In this document: positions 61,505 to 64,000 of the stretch, piece after piece
Layout: each line of letters begins with the position of its first letter
Numbering within the stretch: the first letter of the stretch is position 1
Origin: Fuscovulum ytuae
GTDB taxonomy: Bacteria; Pseudomonadota; Alphaproteobacteria; Rhodobacterales; Rhodobacteraceae
Direction: 5' to 3'
DNA length: 64,000 bases
Assembly (NCBI RefSeq): GCF_029953595.1
Contig: NZ_CP124535.1
Span: 186,001-250,000 of the forward strand
Made by a program: the position numbers and the translations under genes
The notes under the pieces: model-generated
Databases searched by the model: none
What the model saw: the letters and a program-made list of their open reading frames with translations, nothing else
Told to the model about the DNA's origin: nothing

Positions 61505-61525
61505 GAGTATTTGGGCCAAGATGAA
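61505..61525 (-). repeat. 3'-end motif copy 3 (after the M15 peptidase gene)
   Basis: On the minus strand the sequence CTTCATCTTGGCCCAAATAC, then TC, follows the peptidase stop by about 30 bp and runs into seven A residues. It matches the motif after meaB and tusA. Confidence 0.6.
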
Positions 61526-61552
61526 GCGCCAAGCGGAGGGTCTTTTCTAGGG

Positions 61553-62374
61553 TCAGTCCAGCCGGGGGGCCTGCACATGCATCCAGTCGCGGTTGCGCGC
61601 GCGGCCAAGCGAGGTCCAGCCTTCGGATTCCCAGATTTCCCAGAAGGGTAGGTAGTCGGGCCGGGCGAGGCGGGCGCGATCGGCCCCCCAATGCAGGCGG
61701 TTTTCGGTATCGTCGAAATCATAGGCAAGGCCCCAGGCATGCATGGACCAGCGGCTTTCGCTGCCGCGCATCCGGCGGGGGGCGTAGTCGCCTGAAAAGA
61801 TATCAAGCCGCAGGTCGCGCAGCCTTTCGGCCCCGTAATGCAGATGGATGCGGTGCAGGATGCGGGTGACAGAGGCGGCGGTTGCCTCATGCGCCCAGAG
61901 GAAGGCGCGCGTCTCGGCCAGGTTCCAGGCGATGCGGAAGGGCCAGGGGGAGGGGACCTTGACCATCGGCGGGGTAAAGCCGCCCGGCTGCCCATGCGGG
62001 CCGAAGGTGGCGGTCACCTCCCGCTCGGTCGGCCAGAGGGCCGGGGGGGCGGGACGCAGGTCGCGCCAATCGGGGCGCTGCCCCGTCTGGTGCAGGATGA
62101 GAAGTGCGGTCACGGCATAATCCGTCTGCGGGCCCCAGAGCCCGTCGATCGGCCCGGGATCCATGCCATCCCTGCGCGCCAGCGCCTGAAGACAGGCAAT
62201 CGCGCGGCGACGGGGGGGCCAGACCTGCCAGCCCTTGGGCAAGGGGGGCAGGCTGGCAAGCGCGGTGCGGATGGCGGCATCGCTGCGGGGACCGCGCGTG
62301 CCGTCGGCGGGGCCGGGATCATGGCCCAGCGCGGCAAGGCGGCGTTGCAGGAAACGGATATGAGAGGCGCGCAT
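61553..62374 (-). CDS. Peptidoglycan-binding M15-family peptidase
   Basis: The 273-aa product opens with two short peptidoglycan-binding-like repeats ([31 protein letters not shown] and [21 protein letters not shown]). It ends with an M15/VanY-like catalytic domain showing the metal motif [12 protein letters not shown] (H...D) and the third ligand His in RDWMHVQAP. It would cleave D-Ala peptide crosslinks or stems. There is no obvious signal peptide, which is odd for a cell-wall enzyme. Confidence 0.82.
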   Translation of the reverse strand: MRASHIRFLQRRLAALGHDPGPADGTRGPRSDAAIRTALASLPPLPKGWQVWPPRRRAIACLQALARRDGMDPGPIDGLWGPQTDYAVTALLILHQTGQRPDWRDLRPAPPALWPTEREVTATFGPHGQPGGFTPPMVKVPSPWPFRIAWNLAETRAFLWAHEATAASVTRILHRIHLHYGAERLRDLRLDIFSGDYAPRRMRGSESRWSMHAWGLAYDFDDTENRLHWGADRARLARPDYLPFWEIWESEGWTSLGRARNRDWMHVQAPRLD

Positions 62375-62449
62375 GGGGCTTGGCCTTTGTCATGAGGACG
62401 GGCCGCCATTGCGCGCCGGCAGGGTTTACCGGGGCTTAAGCGTGCGCAC

Positions 62450-63334
62450 TCAGCCCGCCGCTGCCCCGCCCAGCACCCGCCCCGCCACGGCATCAAGACG
62501 CGCCAGAAGGTCTGGGTCGCGCTTGTCGGGCGCGGTCATCAGCGCCATGTCCAGCGCGCGGTCGCAGCCATGCGGGCAGGGCGCGCGGTCAGCGCCAAGG
62601 CGCGCGGGCAGGCCTGCCACAAGGGCGCGGGCATTCCCGGCATTGGCCGTCAGCGTGGCGATGACGGCGGCCACATCCACCGCATCATGGCCCGGATGCC
62701 AGCAGTCGTAATCCGTGACCATCGCGACCGAGGCATAGCAAAGCTCCGCCTCGCGGGCGAGTTTCGCCTCGGGCATCCCCGTCATGCCGATGACATCGGC
62801 ACCCCAAGAACGATAAAGCCGCGATTCGGCGAGGGTGGAGAATTGCGGCCCCTCCATCGCGATATAGGTGGCCCCCTCATGCACCGTGACGCCCGCCCCA
62901 CGCGCGGCATCGGCGCAGGCGGCGGACAGGCGGGGGCAGGTGGGATGGGCAAAGCCCACATGGGCCACGCAGCCCGCGCCGAAAAAGGATTTGGGCCGCG
63001 CGAAGGTGCGGTCGATATATTGATCCACCACGACGAAATCGCCGGGGCGGAAATCTTCGCGCAAGCTGCCCACGGCAGAGACGGCCACCACATCCGTGCA
63101 GCCCAGCCGTTTGAGCGCGTCGATATTGGCGCGGAACGGCACGTCAGAGGGCGCATGGACATGGCCGCGCCCATGGCGGGGCAGAAAGGCCATCGGCACG
63201 CCGTCCAGACGGCCCAGCAGCACCTCATCCGAAGGCTTGCCCCACGGGGTTTTCACCTTCACCCAGCTTGCGCCTTCCAGCCCGTCGATCTGATAGACCC
63301 CGGACCCGCCGATCACGCCGATCATCGTCTTCAT
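62450..63334 (-). CDS. mtnP: S-methyl-5'-thioadenosine phosphorylase
   Basis: This 294-aa trimeric enzyme phosphorolyses methylthioadenosine to adenine and methylthioribose-1-phosphate. It contains GVIGGSGVYQIDGLEG, PRHGRGHVHAPSDVPFRANI, VAVSAVGSLRE, and EGPQFSTLAESRLYRSWGADVIGMTGMPEAKLARE. It starts at the ATG 63334 with GGGGG upstream. MTA arises from polyamine and AHL synthesis. It is divergent from the DMSP-lyase-type gene. Confidence 0.95.
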   Translation of the reverse strand: MKTMIGVIGGSGVYQIDGLEGASWVKVKTPWGKPSDEVLLGRLDGVPMAFLPRHGRGHVHAPSDVPFRANIDALKRLGCTDVVAVSAVGSLREDFRPGDFVVVDQYIDRTFARPKSFFGAGCVAHVGFAHPTCPRLSAACADAARGAGVTVHEGATYIAMEGPQFSTLAESRLYRSWGADVIGMTGMPEAKLAREAELCYASVAMVTDYDCWHPGHDAVDVAAVIATLTANAGNARALVAGLPARLGADRAPCPHGCDRALDMALMTAPDKRDPDLLARLDAVAGRVLGGAAAG

Positions 63335-63443
63335 CTGTCGCCCCCTTGATGCCGCAGGCAGCTTAGGCGGGGCAAGGCGGGGCGGGAAGGGGGATGCGTG
63401 CGCGGGCGTTCCGTGCTTGGGTGCGACAAAAGGGGGGCGGGGC

Positions 63444-64000
63444 ATGGATGCGGTCGAACTGGCGGCGGGGGTGAGGGCGGCCTTCTTGGCAGCGGGGGCG
63501 GAGGAGGCGCTGGCGGGCTGGCCCGCGCTGCACATGACGCGCGCGGTGGGGCCTTCGGTCTTGCCCGTCTGCGCGGTTCTGGATGCGGCGGTGGCGGGGG
63601 CGCCCGATGCCTTTGCGCCCTTGGTTGCAGGCTTGCGCGACGGGGCTGCGGGGCTGCGCTGGGGGCAGACCTACGGGGTGGCGGATTTCGGGGCGGATTT
63701 TCTGCAGGGCTATGGCTGGACCGAGTTGATCGGTCTGCGCGGCCCGATCGCCAGTAAGACGGTGGCGGTGGGGTTCCTTGTTCTTGGGCCGGGGGTGGCC
63801 TATCCGCCCCATGCGCATGAGGCGACCGAGGTCTATCTGCCAGTATCGGGGGTGGCGGAATGGCAGCGGGGGGATGGTCCTTACGCGCCCGTCTTGCCGG
63901 GTGAGGCGATCCGGCATCCGTCATGGATGCCGCATGCGATGCGGACGGGGGCGAAGCCTCTGGTCGCGGCCTATGTCTGGCGGGGGGGCGATCTGGCGGC
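63444..64000 (+). CDS. Cupin DMSP lyase-like protein (3' end missing)
   Basis: The frame from the ATG at 63444 runs off the window (185 residues seen) and so is nearly complete for this family (~190-230 aa). It has an N-terminal helical part and a C-terminal cupin with the metal motif YPPHAHEATEVYLPVSG and a second motif IRHPSWMPHAMRTG. This is the pattern of the DddL/DddQ-type DMSP lyases, which cleave dimethylsulfoniopropionate to acrylate and dimethyl sulfide. Substrate is inferred from motif and taxonomy. Confidence 0.78.
   Translation, partial: MDAVELAAGVRAAFLAAGAEEALAGWPALHMTRAVGPSVLPVCAVLDAAVAGAPDAFAPLVAGLRDGAAGLRWGQTYGVADFGADFLQGYGWTELIGLRGPIASKTVAVGFLVLGPGVAYPPHAHEATEVYLPVSGVAEWQRGDGPYAPVLPGEAIRHPSWMPHAMRTGAKPLVAAYVWRGGDLA

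Noticed and set aside
1-64000. CRISPR array, IS element, prophage or integron
   Set aside because: No regularly spaced direct repeats, transposase, integrase or phage structural genes were seen on either strand.

Overview
The window looks like chromosome of a high-GC alphaproteobacterium of the Rhodobacteraceae (roseobacter/Rhodobacter group). The evidence is GcrA, the alphaproteobacterial form of SspB, an orphan LuxI-type synthase beside phosphorelay genes, the marine-type methylated-amine genes tmm, tdm and dmmABC, and a DMSP-lyase-type cupin. There is no phage, IS element, CRISPR array, rRNA or recognisable tRNA. The left edge cuts an Ala-rich coiled-coil gene and the right edge cuts the cupin gene.

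Layout. 1-13 kb is housekeeping: gcrA, hrpB, a DUF3108 protein, meaB, rpmB, a copper-handling pair, a small tyrosine phosphatase, lepA, a ParA ATPase and several small conserved proteins (a 50-aa lipoprotein and a 63-aa membrane protein among them). 13-26 kb is amine catabolism: an old-yellow-enzyme-type demethylase, eptA, then the leftward operon potABCD-nitrilase-dgcA, with a LuxR regulator and a PuuC-like aldehyde dehydrogenase running the other way. 26-31 kb is signalling: a receiver protein, HPt, membrane histidine kinase, an AHL synthase and a receiver/degenerate-GGDEF protein.

31.5-45.3 kb is the most coherent block. Tmm would oxidise trimethylamine to its N-oxide (TMAO), Tdm would convert TMAO to dimethylamine plus formaldehyde, and DmmABC (with a GcvT-like DmmD) would demethylate dimethylamine to methylamine. 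An ammonium transporter, a 54-aa membrane protein, an APC permease, an EamA exporter and a GlxA/AraC regulator sit among them. Enzymes for methylamine itself (gmaS, mgs/mgd) and the TmoXWV TMAO importer are not in the window. Upstream of tmm is a perfect 13-bp inverted repeat. Upstream of amt, the permease and dmmD is a shared A-tract/T-tract motif.

45-64 kb holds purQ, a DctB/DctD-like pair whose regulator has lost the sigma-54-contacting GAFTGA loop, rne, tusA, ccdA, a hydrolase/P450 pair, fumC with small downstream genes, sspB, chrA, apt, an M15 peptidase, mtnP and the cupin.

The non-coding DNA is rich in structure: two clusters of four perfect hairpins (1618-1722 and 56501-56610), a 3'-end motif repeated directly after three stop codons, and a roughly 48-bp element present in two inverted copies 37 kb apart. 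All functions are read from sequence and memory of families; no search was run.
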